Source of the DNA: an uncultured Eubacteriales bacterium
GTDB taxonomy: Bacteria > Bacillota > Clostridia > Oscillospirales > Oscillospiraceae
Length of the DNA: 9,488 bases
Assembly (NCBI GenBank): GCA_934597725.1
Contig: CAKTSK010000045.1
Coordinates: 1 to 9,488 of the forward strand
Direction: 5' to 3'
Part shown: positions 1 through 5,903 of the stretch, piece by piece
Numbering within the stretch: the first letter of the stretch is position 1
How the letters are laid out: every line of letters starts with the position of its first letter
Translations under genes and position numbers: made by a program
Notes under the pieces: generated by a model
Databases searched by the model: none
What the model was told of the DNA's origin: nothing
What the model saw: only the letters and a program-made list of their open reading frames with translations

Positions 1-42
1 GACCAGACATACCAAAAATTTCAAAAGAAATTTTCCCACCAA
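1..42 (-). CDS. Possible small hydrophobic peptide, 5' part only
   Basis: A minus-strand frame opens with TTG at 42-40 (or GTG at 39-37) and runs off the left window edge after 14 codons, reading (L/M)VGKFLLKFLVCLV, a lysine-dotted hydrophobic stretch like the start of a membrane peptide. The start is chosen from the strong Shine-Dalgarno GGGAGG at 54-49, six bases upstream. That site sits inside a stable hairpin, and a good minus-strand promoter lies about 80 bases further upstream. The reading frame itself contains a perfect 8-bp inverted repeat (15-22 / 27-34). Small hydrophobic peptide, sequestered ribosome site and strong promoter together resemble type I toxin or holin-like toxin genes. 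Only 14 codons are visible, so it could equally be an unrelated membrane protein or a non-coding transcript. Confidence 0.3.
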   Translation of the reverse strand, partial: MVGKFLLKFLVCLV

Positions 43-46
43 GCCT

Positions 47-68
47 CACCTCCCTTCACAGGGAAGTG
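47..68 (-). promoter_or_regulatory. Hairpin sequestering a Shine-Dalgarno site
   Basis: On the minus strand CACTTCCC and GGGAGGTG pair over 8 bp (one G-T wobble) around the loop TGTGAA. The 3' arm is the ribosome binding site of the small reading frame starting at 42. Translation should therefore be low unless the hairpin is opened. A second hairpin of 7 bp with a GTAA loop (75-92) lies just upstream in the same transcript. Confidence 0.55.
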
Positions 69-123
69 GCCAACCGCTGTTTTACAACAACGCCTCTTTC
101 TGACCCCCTCAGGGGCGGTACAC

Positions 124-153
124 AGTATAGCACAGGATGACGAACTTTGTCTA
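124..153 (-). promoter_or_regulatory. Sigma-A promoter, leftward transcript
   Basis: Minus strand: -35 TAGACA (153-148), an 18-nt spacer and -10 TATACT (129-124) preceded by TGC, an extended -10. Transcription should start near 117 and read left through two hairpins into the small hydrophobic frame at 42. It is divergent from the plus-strand promoter at 185-212. Confidence 0.6.
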
Positions 154-184
154 TCCAACGCTGCTAAACTGCCCCAGGCTTGCC

Positions 185-212
185 TTGACAAACCGGAACT
201 GGACGATATAAT
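185..212 (+). promoter_or_regulatory. Consensus sigma-A promoter for the small RNA
   Basis: Plus strand: perfect TTGACA (185-190), a 16-nt spacer and perfect TATAAT (207-212). Start predicted near 219-221. No convincing gene follows before the terminator at 309-343, so the promoter most likely serves a small RNA. Confidence 0.75.
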
Positions 213-218
213 GAAATA

Positions 219-343
219 TAGAAGGGCGCTGCCGCAAGCGGTTGGCCCTTAACATCGCACAGTTATGTTATCTATGCTGACCGTTTGGGTTCCAGCCAAG
301 CAGTCAACAAAAAAGCTCGGACCACATCGGTCCGAGCTTTTTT
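219..343 (+). ncRNA. Candidate ~124-nt structured small RNA
   Basis: This stretch is bounded by a consensus promoter and an intrinsic terminator and has no ribosome site or convincing frame. It folds into consecutive hairpins: AAGGGC (222-227) with GCCCTT (245-250), enclosing GCCG / CGGT around a CAAG loop; TAACAT (250-255) with ATGTTA (265-270), which shares base 250 with the first; and a 10-bp stem with one C-A mismatch and one wobble (278-288 / 296-306) closing on GTTCCAG. The terminator stem follows. It lacks the SRP RNA GGAAG signature, and I do not recognise 6S RNA or any riboswitch. The family is unknown to me. An Rfam/Infernal search and RNA-seq would decide. A frame starting at the ATG at 265 is open, but it runs antisense through rqcP, lepB and the ATPase gene and has no ribosome site. 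Confidence 0.55.
309..343. terminator. Bidirectional intrinsic terminator
   Basis: GCTCGGACC (315-323) and GGTCCGAGC (329-337) form a perfect 9-bp stem with a 5-nt loop, flanked by A6 (309-314) on the left and T6 (338-343) on the right. It therefore works in both directions: it ends the plus-strand small RNA, and on the minus strand it follows directly on the rqcP stop codon. Confidence 0.92.
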
Positions 344-582
344 CAGATCTCCTGGTACATCAGCACCGCGTTCTCCTTGCCCTTTTGTTCGGTGACGGAG
401 AGGACCTCCACACAGACGGTCCGGGCGCCGAAGCGGATCTCCAGCTTGTCGCCCACCTTCACGTCGTAGGAGGCTTTGACCACCCGGCCGTTGACCGAGA
501 TGCGTTCGTTGTCGCAGGCCTCGTTGGCCACGGTCCGGCGCTTGATCAGCCGGGAGACTTTCAGCCATTTGTCCAGTCGCAT
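343..582 (-). CDS. rqcP: S4-domain RNA-binding protein RqcP
   Basis: A 79-residue protein that is essentially one S4 RNA-binding domain: MRLDKWLKVSRLIKRR at the N-terminus, then the RISVNG turn and ASYDVKVGD loop, ending in MYQEI. Length and sequence resemble Bacillus RqcP (formerly YabO). In that family the protein binds stalled 50S subunits together with RqcH and helps elongate poly-alanine tails on nascent chains during ribosome-associated quality control. The start is the ATG after GAGGGGGTGAGGG, 15 bases downstream of the lepB stop, so the gene is translated from the lepB message. The stop lies on the terminator. An Hsp15/HslR-like heat-shock assignment is possible, but the short length favours RqcP. 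Confidence 0.88.
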   Translation of the reverse strand: MRLDKWLKVSRLIKRRTVANEACDNERISVNGRVVKASYDVKVGDKLEIRFGARTVCVEVLSVTEQKGKENAVLMYQEI

Positions 583-597
583 ACCCTCACCCCCTCG

Positions 598-1260
598 TCA
601 TTGGATCAGTCCGATGTGCTGGAAGGGCAGCAGGATGGCCACCGCGCCGCCCAGCACATAGCGCACATCCACCGGGCCCAGCCGTTCATCCCGGCTGTCG
701 GAGGAGTGGTTGCGGTTGTCGCCCATGACGAAGATGCATCCCTCGGGCACCTCCCAATAGGTCCCCTGGGAATAGGGGCTGGAGGGGGGCAGCATGGGCT
801 CCACCAGATAGGGTTCCACCAGCGGCTCGCCGTCCACATAGACGGTGCCGGTGCTGTAGTCGATCTCCACCGTCTGGCCGCCCACGGCAATGACCCGCTT
901 GACCACCGGGGTGACGATGTCGCCGAACTCCTTGTGCAGGACCACAATGTCCCCCTGCTCCGGCTCATAGCCGACGCCTTGCAGAAGGAGCATATCCCTG
1001 TCGTCCAGGGTCGGCTCCATGGAGTGGCCGTCCACCCCCATGACCCGGAAGAAAAAGGTGAACAGCACCAGCAGGAGCAACAGGGCCCCGGACATCGCTT
1101 GCAACCACCCGTTCAGATCCAGGCCGAAGGCGCCGGGGCGGGGCTTTTTCTTGCCCTTGGGCTGGTCCTCTTCCGGTGTGGTGTCCTCCGGGGCGGGGTC
1201 TGCCGGGGCAGCGTCCGCAGGCGTGGCGTCTGCCTGGGGCGGAAGATTTGCTTCAGACAT
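598..1260 (-). CDS. lepB: Signal peptidase I
   Basis: A 220-residue type I (S26) signal peptidase, which removes signal peptides from exported proteins at the outer face of the membrane. The order is a Pro/Ala/Asp/Glu-rich cytoplasmic N-terminus (about 1-42), one transmembrane helix (about 55-74), then catalytic box B HSMEPTL with nucleophile Ser80, box D KRVIAVGG with general base Lys121, and box E MGDNRNHSSDSR (179-190). All essential residues are present. The start is the ATG at 1260-1258 because AAGGAGGT lies 7-14 bases upstream; an in-frame extension to 1383 would cross the promoter and leader. The acidic, proline-rich tail before the membrane helix is unusual in length. The protein could process the large secreted LRR/SLH protein at 6295, though that is only inference. 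Confidence 0.95.
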   Translation of the reverse strand: MSEANLPPQADATPADAAPADPAPEDTTPEEDQPKGKKKPRPGAFGLDLNGWLQAMSGALLLLLVLFTFFFRVMGVDGHSMEPTLDDRDMLLLQGVGYEPEQGDIVVLHKEFGDIVTPVVKRVIAVGGQTVEIDYSTGTVYVDGEPLVEPYLVEPMLPPSSPYSQGTYWEVPEGCIFVMGDNRNHSSDSRDERLGPVDVRYVLGGAVAILLPFQHIGLIQ

Positions 1261-1293
1261 AGGGAGAGACCTCCTTTTTCGGTTCCGCAGATT

Positions 1294-1343
1294 CCTCTGC
1301 GCGGCAGGCTGCCGCGCCCGAAAACGGGCGCCGCCGGCAGAGG
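1294..1343 (-). promoter_or_regulatory. Folded 5' leader of lepB (three-way junction)
   Basis: An outer stem (1294-1300 with 1337-1343, 7 bp) encloses two hairpins: GCGGCA / TGCCGC (1301-1306 / 1310-1315) and a perfect 7-bp GC stem around a 4-base loop (1314-1320 / 1325-1331). The two inner hairpins share bases 1314-1315, so they compete slightly. There is no T-run, so it is not a terminator. It lies between the promoter and the lepB ribosome site and may affect mRNA stability or translation. Confidence 0.5.
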
Positions 1344-1354
1344 GGTATTGGTTC

Positions 1355-1383
1355 ATTATACCCCCCTTTCCCCCGGTTGGCAA
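1355..1383 (-). promoter_or_regulatory. Sigma-A promoter for lepB-rqcP
   Basis: Minus strand: TTGCCA (1383-1378), a 17-nt spacer and TATAAT (1360-1355). It sits 18 bases after the stop codon of the ATPase gene and about 95 bases before the lepB start, so lepB-rqcP can be expressed independently of the three genes upstream. Predicted start near 1348. Confidence 0.75.
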
Positions 1384-1401
1384 CCACAGATTCTGCCCCC
1401 G

Positions 1402-3246
1402 TCAAAATCCCGGCAGAGCCACCGTCGTCAGCCCCGGGCAGTCCCGCAGCAGGGCCTGCTCCCGGTGCTGGCAGGTAAAGAGCAGGACCTGCCGCCGCTG
1501 GGACAGCTCCGCCAGCAGGTCCAGGGCCACGGCCAGCCGCCGGTCGTCAAAGGCCAGCAGGGCGTCGTCCAGCACCAGCGGGCAGTCCTGGGATGGGGGC
1601 AGCACCAGCTCCGCCACCGCCAGCCGGAGGGCCAGATAAAGCTGGTCCGCCGTCCCCTGGCTCAGCAGCGCCAGCGGACGCTCGGCCAGGGCGTCTTTCT
1701 CCCGGACCGTCACCTGCAAGGTCCGGTCCACCGACACCTGGACAAACTGCCCCTCGGTCAGGCGGCAGAAATACGCCCCCGCCACCTGGCTCAGCCGGGG
1801 CGAAAAGCGGGCCTGGAGCTGGGCGTCCGCCTGCCCCAACGCCTCCAGGGCCAGCTCCAGGGCGGCGCAGTCCTGCCGCAGATGGGCGGCCAGGGCTTCC
1901 TGTTCCTCCAGCTGGGCCTCCAGCGCCGCCGGTTCTCCCAGGGCCGTCAGCTGGCCTTGCAGGTGGGCGATGGCCCGTTCCCGCTCCTCCAGCGCCGCCG
2001 CGCAGGAAGCCGCCTCCGGCGGCGGAGCAGGCGGGGCCAGGGGCTGGCGGACCAGCTCAAAATACTGGCGGGCCTGCTCCCACTGGCGGCGGGCCTGGGC
2101 CAGGTCTTCTTCTGCCTGCCGGCGCTGCTGCTGCCGGTGGGCCTGGGCCTCCGCCCACGCCTGTCCGGCCGCGTCCTCCTGCTGGGTCTGCGCCCGGCGG
2201 GAGACCAACCCCAGCGCCAGCCAGAGGGCCGCGATCAGCGCCCCCGCCGCCGGAAGGGGCACTCCCTCCCCGCCCAGCAGCCGGGACACGCCCCAGACCA
2301 GCAGGATCGCCAGCGTCCCGCCCAGCCCCAGCAGCCCCCGCCGCCGGGCCTTCCGCCGGTGGGACGCCCCGCCAGCGGGGCCGCGCGGCGGCGTCGGCCG
2401 CTCCTCTGCCGCTTCCTCCGCCAGGGTCTGGCACCGGGCCTGCAAGGTCTGCACCTGTAGCTCTGCGGCATCCAACTGGGCCGCGGCCTGGGCATACCGG
2501 TCGTTGGCCTGGGCCTGGATCTGCCGGAGTTGGTCGGCTTGCCGGCGGTCCCACCGGACCTGCTGGCGGCGGAGTTCTTCGGCCTGGGCCTGCTGCTGGT
2601 CCAGAGTCTGCCGCAGGGCGCGGGTCTCCGTGAGCCGTTGGCGCAGCCGGTCAGCCTCCGCCTCGGCTTGGGGCAGCAGGCCGTTTTTGTGAAAGCGGCG
2701 GCGGCGGAGCCAGCTTTTCAGCCGCTCGTCGGCCTGGCTCCAGGAGACCTCCTCCTCCCCGGCAGAGACCAGGGCGGCGATGCGCTTTTCCAGCTCCTGG
2801 CTCTGGCTCACCGCCAGGGCCGTCTGGCGCAGAAAGACCGAGCGGTCAAAGACCTCCCGGCTCAGCCCTGTCAGCCATTCCCCGAGGTTCTCTCCCGTCA
2901 CCCCCGGCACGGGCAGGCCGGTGTCCTGCCAGCAGGCTGAGAAGGTCCCCATGGGGACCCCGTCGGCGGAGGTCCGGCGCACTTCCAGCACCTTGCCCTC
3001 CTGCTCGCACACCAGCAGCCCTTCCATGGGCGCGCCGTTCCAGGGGCGGTAACGATTCTTGTCGGCGGGCACGCCCTTCCGGTCCCGCTGGCGGGTGTCC
3101 AGGCCGTAGAGCATGGTCCGCAAAAAGGCGCACCAGGTGGACTTGCCCCCGCCGTTGGGCGCGCCGATCAGGGTCAGCCCCGGCCCGAAGGTCAGGCTCT
3201 CCCCGGCCAGACAGCCAAAGGTGGCCGTGCAGCGCAGCAGCTTCAT
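1402..3246 (-). CDS. Membrane-anchored SbcC/YhaN-like ATPase
   Basis: A 614-residue ABC/SMC-type ATPase of the SbcC/Rad50 superfamily, closest in layout to Bacillus YhaN. The N-terminal half-domain carries Walker A GAPNGGGKST (28-37). Coiled coil spans about 190-285. Two adjacent hydrophobic helices (about 304-323 and 331-349) interrupt the coil where SbcC has its zinc hook. A second coiled coil spans about 352-480. The C-terminal half-domain has the ABC signature LSQGT (528-532) and Walker B PLVLDD (556-561). It overlaps its metallophosphoesterase partner by 4 nt (ATGA), and its Shine-Dalgarno GGGAGGAG is inside that gene. By analogy with SbcCD the pair would process DNA ends or structures. 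The membrane hairpin suggests work at the membrane. YhaN itself is, from memory, roughly 950 residues, so this is a compact form. The nuclease partnership is inferred from operon order. Confidence 0.85.
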   Translation of the reverse strand: MKLLRCTATFGCLAGESLTFGPGLTLIGAPNGGGKSTWCAFLRTMLYGLDTRQRDRKGVPADKNRYRPWNGAPMEGLLVCEQEGKVLEVRRTSADGVPMGTFSACWQDTGLPVPGVTGENLGEWLTGLSREVFDRSVFLRQTALAVSQSQELEKRIAALVSAGEEEVSWSQADERLKSWLRRRRFHKNGLLPQAEAEADRLRQRLTETRALRQTLDQQQAQAEELRRQQVRWDRRQADQLRQIQAQANDRYAQAAAQLDAAELQVQTLQARCQTLAEEAAEERPTPPRGPAGGASHRRKARRRGLLGLGGTLAILLVWGVSRLLGGEGVPLPAAGALIAALWLALGLVSRRAQTQQEDAAGQAWAEAQAHRQQQRRQAEEDLAQARRQWEQARQYFELVRQPLAPPAPPPEAASCAAALEERERAIAHLQGQLTALGEPAALEAQLEEQEALAAHLRQDCAALELALEALGQADAQLQARFSPRLSQVAGAYFCRLTEGQFVQVSVDRTLQVTVREKDALAERPLALLSQGTADQLYLALRLAVAELVLPPSQDCPLVLDDALLAFDDRRLAVALDLLAELSQRRQVLLFTCQHREQALLRDCPGLTTVALPGF

Positions 3247-4340
3247 GTGGGCTCCTCCCTTCCCTCCAGGGCCGCCAGCCCGAAGCGCACCGCCCGTTCC
3301 AGCAGGGGGCGCTCCTCCGCCGGAGCCTGGGCCAGACGGCGGGCCATGGTCTGCAAAAACAGCCCCGTCAGCGTGTCCTCTCCCTGCCGGTCCCAGGCGG
3401 ACCGGCTGAGCACGGTCTCGTCCACCACCTCGGCCCGGTAGCAGCAGGCCGCCGCCCGGGCGGTCAGGGCGGCCAGATCCGGCGGCGCGTCCTCCTCCCG
3501 CTGGCCGGTCAGCCGCAGGCGCAGGATGTCCTGGGGCGCGGCCTGGGCCAGGGCCTCCTCCAGCACCTGGGCCGGGTCCCGGCCGGTGATGTCCAGGGTG
3601 GGCGCAAGATAGCGCCGGCCTGCCAGGGGCACGAAGTCCAGCGCTACCCCCGTCTCCGTCACCTGCCCCAGATAAACGCCCTTCTCGCCGGTCTCGTCAA
3701 AGCCCCGCCCCTCGGGGCAGCCGGGCCAGGCGTAGAAGGTCCGCCCCGACCGGCGCAGACCGCTGGCGGTATGTAGGTGGCCCAGGGCCAGATAGGTCAG
3801 CCCCGACCGGGCGATCTCCTCCTCGCTCACCGGCCCGTAGCGGCTGCGGGGGCCGGAGGGGTCCCCGTGGAAGCAGCCAAAGGCGGTCAGTCCCTCGTCC
3901 CGGGCCTGGAAGCCCGTCAGGGGGCCATCCGTCCGGTGGGGGGAGAGGAAAGCGCTGCCGTAGACCACCGCCCCCAGCTGGGGCAGCTCCACCCGCTCCG
4001 GGGCCGGGGCGCGGAACACATGGACCTGGGGCGGCCAGGCCACCCGGGCGTAAGGGCTTGCGTCGGTGTAGGGGTCGTGGTTGCCGGGGGCCAGAAAGAT
4101 CGCCGCCGGGATCTGTTCCAGCTCCTGCCGCAGCACCTGGATGGTCTCCGGCAGGACCCGCTGGCTGTCGAACAGGTCGCCGGACAGAAAGACCAGGTCC
4201 ACCTGCCGCTGTCGGGCGGTCTCTCCCAGGCGGCGCAATAGCTGCCGCTGCTCCCGGCGGCGCTGGGCGGCCTGGTCCGGGGGCAGGGCGTGGAAGGGGG
4301 CGTCCAGGTGGAGGTCCGCCCCGTGCAGAAAGGTCAGCAT
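3243..4340 (-). CDS. SbcD/YhaO-like DNA repair metallophosphoesterase
   Basis: A 365-residue calcineurin-like phosphoesterase of the SbcD/Mre11 type, close to Bacillus YhaO. The metal-binding motifs appear in order: HGADLHLD (6-13, Asp9 and His11), SGDLFD (53-58), GNHD (86-89), FHGD (157-160) and GHLH (187-190), a complete two-metal site. The C-terminal part (about 245-365) has no motif I recognise and probably carries the ATPase-binding region. The start ATG at 4340 is 3 bases after the ymdB stop with only a weak AGGA-like ribosome site, so translation is likely coupled. The stop overlaps the start of the ATPase gene. Mre11-type enzymes are Mn-dependent endo/exonucleases driven by the partner ATPase; that activity is inferred from the family here. 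Confidence 0.88.
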   Translation of the reverse strand: MLTFLHGADLHLDAPFHALPPDQAAQRRREQRQLLRRLGETARQRQVDLVFLSGDLFDSQRVLPETIQVLRQELEQIPAAIFLAPGNHDPYTDASPYARVAWPPQVHVFRAPAPERVELPQLGAVVYGSAFLSPHRTDGPLTGFQARDEGLTAFGCFHGDPSGPRSRYGPVSEEEIARSGLTYLALGHLHTASGLRRSGRTFYAWPGCPEGRGFDETGEKGVYLGQVTETGVALDFVPLAGRRYLAPTLDITGRDPAQVLEEALAQAAPQDILRLRLTGQREEDAPPDLAALTARAAACCYRAEVVDETVLSRSAWDRQGEDTLTGLFLQTMARRLAQAPAEERPLLERAVRFGLAALEGREEPT

Positions 4341-4343
4341 GGC

Positions 4344-5123
4344 TCAGTCCTGCCAGTCCACACGGCGCACCTGGCAGCAGCGCTTGCTCTGGGTGTCGAT
4401 GGTAAAGCACACGGCCCCCAGCTTATTGGGCCCCTCGGCGGCTTCATACCGCCGGGGGAGCTGCCCCAGGAACCGGGCCACGGAGTTCTCGGGCTTCAGC
4501 CCCAGCACCGACCGGGCCGGGCCGGTCATGCCCAGGTCGGTGATGAAACCTGTGCCCTGGGGCAGGATCTGGCCGTCGGCGGTGGGCACATGGGTGTGGG
4601 TCCCCCACACGGCCTGGACCCGGCCGTCCAGATACCACCCCATGGCCCCCTTTTCGCTGGTGGCCTCGGCGTGGAAGTCCACCACCACTAGGTCGGCCTC
4701 GGCGGCGGCCAGCAGCCGGTCGGCGGTGTGGAAGGGGGAGGAGAGGTTGGCGTCCAGCTCAAAGCGCCCCATGAGGTTGAGCACCCCGATCCGCAGACCC
4801 TGGGGGCCTTCGTAGACCCCGAAGCCCCGGCCGGGCAGGTTGGGGGCGAAGTTGGCCGGCCGGAGGATGTAGCGGTTGTCGTCCAGATAGTCGGCGATCT
4901 GGAGCTTGCTCCAGGTGTGGTTGCCCAGGGTGATCACGTCCGCCCCGGCGTCGAAGATCTCCTCTGCCTGGTGGGGCAGCAGGCCCAGCCCGGCGGCGTT
5001 TTCCCCGTTGACCACGGTAAAGTGGATGTTTTCGTTTTTTTGGATGGTCCTGAGATGGCGGCGCAGGCAGTCCAGGCCGCCCCGGGCCACCACGTCGCCC
5101 ACGGCGAGCAGATTCAGCAGCAT
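4344..5123 (-). CDS. ymdB: YmdB-like metallophosphoesterase (TIGR00282 family)
   Basis: A 259-residue phosphodiesterase of the YmdB/DR1281 family, known to hydrolyse 2',3'-cyclic nucleotides with a di-iron centre and, in Bacillus, to influence biofilm and motility gene expression. Metal ligands are visible in order: AVGDVV (Asp10), NGEN (39-42), LGNHT (66-70), VDFHAE (His151) and GTHTHV (His176, His178). Length matches the family (about 260). The start is the ATG at 5123 because AAGGGAG lies about 8 bases upstream; the in-frame extension to 5282 crosses the promoter and a GC hairpin. It is the first gene of the operon with the YhaO- and YhaN-like genes. In many Firmicutes ymdB follows rny (RNase Y), which is not in front of it here. 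Confidence 0.92.
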   Translation of the reverse strand: MLLNLLAVGDVVARGGLDCLRRHLRTIQKNENIHFTVVNGENAAGLGLLPHQAEEIFDAGADVITLGNHTWSKLQIADYLDDNRYILRPANFAPNLPGRGFGVYEGPQGLRIGVLNLMGRFELDANLSSPFHTADRLLAAAEADLVVVDFHAEATSEKGAMGWYLDGRVQAVWGTHTHVPTADGQILPQGTGFITDLGMTGPARSVLGLKPENSVARFLGQLPRRYEAAEGPNKLGAVCFTIDTQSKRCCQVRRVDWQD

Positions 5124-5157
5124 AGATCGGTTCTCCCTTGGGATCAAGAAATTCGCC

Positions 5158-5176
5158 GTCCCGCCCGGGGCGGGAC
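5158..5176 (-). promoter_or_regulatory. GC-rich stem-loop in the ymdB leader
   Basis: GTCCCGCC and GGCGGGAC pair over 8 bp around a 3-nt loop between the -10 box and the ribosome binding site of ymdB. No T-run follows, so it is not an intrinsic terminator. It would form at the 5' end of the message and may stabilise it. Confidence 0.5.
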
Positions 5177-5187
5177 ATACTGCCTCT

Positions 5188-5212
5188 ATTATAGGCGGTT
5201 TCCCGGGAAACC
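5188..5212 (-). promoter_or_regulatory. ymdB promoter with palindromic operator candidate
   Basis: A perfect minus-strand TATAAT (5193-5188) lies about 65 bases before the ymdB start, but no good -35 box exists at 16-18 nt (TTTGGT or TTTTGG only). The place of the spacer is filled by the perfect 16-bp palindrome GGTTTCCCGGGAAACC (5197-5212), ending 3 bases from the -10. A poor -35 plus a palindrome in the spacer suggests control by a dimeric DNA-binding protein. A TTGCCC (5223-5218) is present, but at 24 nt it is too far for ordinary sigma-A use. Confidence 0.5.
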
Positions 5213-5280
5213 AAAAGGGGCAAAGGGATAAAAATTTTTCTTCTTTCACGATCGAGAGGAATGCAGCGGAGGAAATGGGC

Positions 5281-5332
5281 AAAAAGAGGAGGGCCGAGAG
5301 GGATGTGTTTCCCGTTCTGCCTTCCTCTTTTT
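5281..5332. terminator. Terminator-like long hairpin behind the rpn remnant
   Basis: AAAAAGAGGA (5281-5290) and TCCTCTTTTT (5323-5332) are perfect 10-bp complements, with an inner GGGA / TCCC hairpin (5300-5303 / 5310-5313). The T5 end on either strand makes it a possible bidirectional terminator. On the minus strand it lies 38 bases after the remnant's stop and would shield the ymdB promoter. The loop is long, so efficiency is uncertain. Confidence 0.4.
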
Positions 5333-5370
5333 CGTTTTTGGGGTGTATTCGTCCTGGGTAAACAAGGGCA

Positions 5371-5703
5371 TCATGCGCTCTTGTTTTCGTTTAATGTTTT
5401 TACTTCCTCAATAGAAAGACCAGAATACTCCGCTATCTTTTCCAACGGGAGCGCGCCGTCAGCCAGCATACGGAGCGCAGTGTCTTTCATGTTTTCTTTG
5501 CGGCCTTCCTGCAAAGATTCCATTCTCATATCTTCCATCGCCTTACACATAACGGCAATCCCCTCCTTGCTTTCCTTAAAAAATCTTGCCCGTTCTGCCA
5601 AAATGTCATAGTACATATCGGATGGGTCTGTGCAGGAGAAGTCGTGCATCAGCTTTCCGATGGGCGTTTCATCAAAACCAACTGGATGCACGCCGCTGCC
5701 CAT
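5371..5703 (-). pseudogene. C-terminal remnant of an Rpn-type PD-(D/E)XK nuclease
   Basis: The last ~100 residues look like the tail of Rpn-family recombination-promoting nuclease / PD-(D/E)XK transposase proteins: PIGKLMHDFSC, then DPSDMYYDILAERARFFKE, then a charged helix with EAM-type repeats, and a C-terminal ALPLEKIAEYSGLSIEEV helix-turn segment. The N-terminal nuclease core with its catalytic Asp, Glu and Lys is absent. Upstream of about 5680 the frame stays open to 6006 but reads basic, unrelated sequence. I placed the start at the ATG at 5703, which has no Shine-Dalgarno and falls about 2-3 nt after the start predicted from the promoter at 5713-5742, so any message would be practically leaderless. 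It could be a decayed gene or a recycled small protein of 110 residues. It has no nuclease activity by inspection. Confidence 0.65.
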
Positions 5704-5712
5704 CTTGTGTTT

Positions 5713-5742
5713 ATTATACCGTGGCACACGAAACGGTGTCAA
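5713..5742 (-). promoter_or_regulatory. Consensus sigma-A promoter before the rpn remnant
   Basis: Minus strand: perfect TTGACA (5742-5737), an 18-nt spacer and perfect TATAAT (5718-5713). Predicted start near 5706, almost touching the ATG at 5703. It is divergent from the promoter at 5904-5931. Confidence 0.7.
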
Positions 5743-5903
5743 TCCTCTGGCGGCGCATCCTTCATCGACGTACACCCGGGAACCCAAACGGGGCAACCAG
5801 TTCGGCAACAAAAACGGCCGGTCTGGCCGCGCACCGGGGCGGCGACAGACAGAAAAAAATGCGCCCGAGTCCGAAAAAGGTCCCTGGCGCTGCGTTTTTG
5901 TGC
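5743..5903. other. Intergenic stretch without a supported gene
   Basis: About 160 bp between two divergent promoters. I see no ribosome site with a convincing frame. A small CGGCC / GGCCG hairpin (5815-5819 / 5825-5829) followed on the minus strand by T5 could be a weak terminator, but no upstream minus-strand transcript is evident. Confidence 0.4.

Noticed and set aside
1261..1383. Longer N-terminus for signal peptidase I
   Set aside because: It would cover the promoter and leader. The ATG at 1260 has an AAGGAGGT site at the right distance.
265..2460. A long open plus-strand frame (over 700 codons) antisense to rqcP, lepB and the ATPase gene
   Set aside because: It is a GC-bias shadow: no ribosome site, low-complexity Pro/Gln/Arg/Leu composition, and the opposite strand carries genes with complete catalytic motifs.
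5197..5212. Palindrome read as a ParB binding site (parS)
   Set aside because: The invariant-looking CACGTG centre is CCCGGG here, and a promoter-spacer position favours an operator.
5124..5282. Longer N-terminus for the YmdB-like protein
   Set aside because: The extension crosses the -10 box and a GC hairpin and lacks family similarity. The ATG at 5123 gives the usual length and the conserved AVGD start.
5760..5870. Plus-strand peptide GNQFGNKNGRSGRAPG resembling the basic start of phage-type DNA-binding proteins
   Set aside because: No ribosome site, no continuation into a recognisable domain, and the frame then runs through the leader hairpins. Too weak to call a gene remnant.
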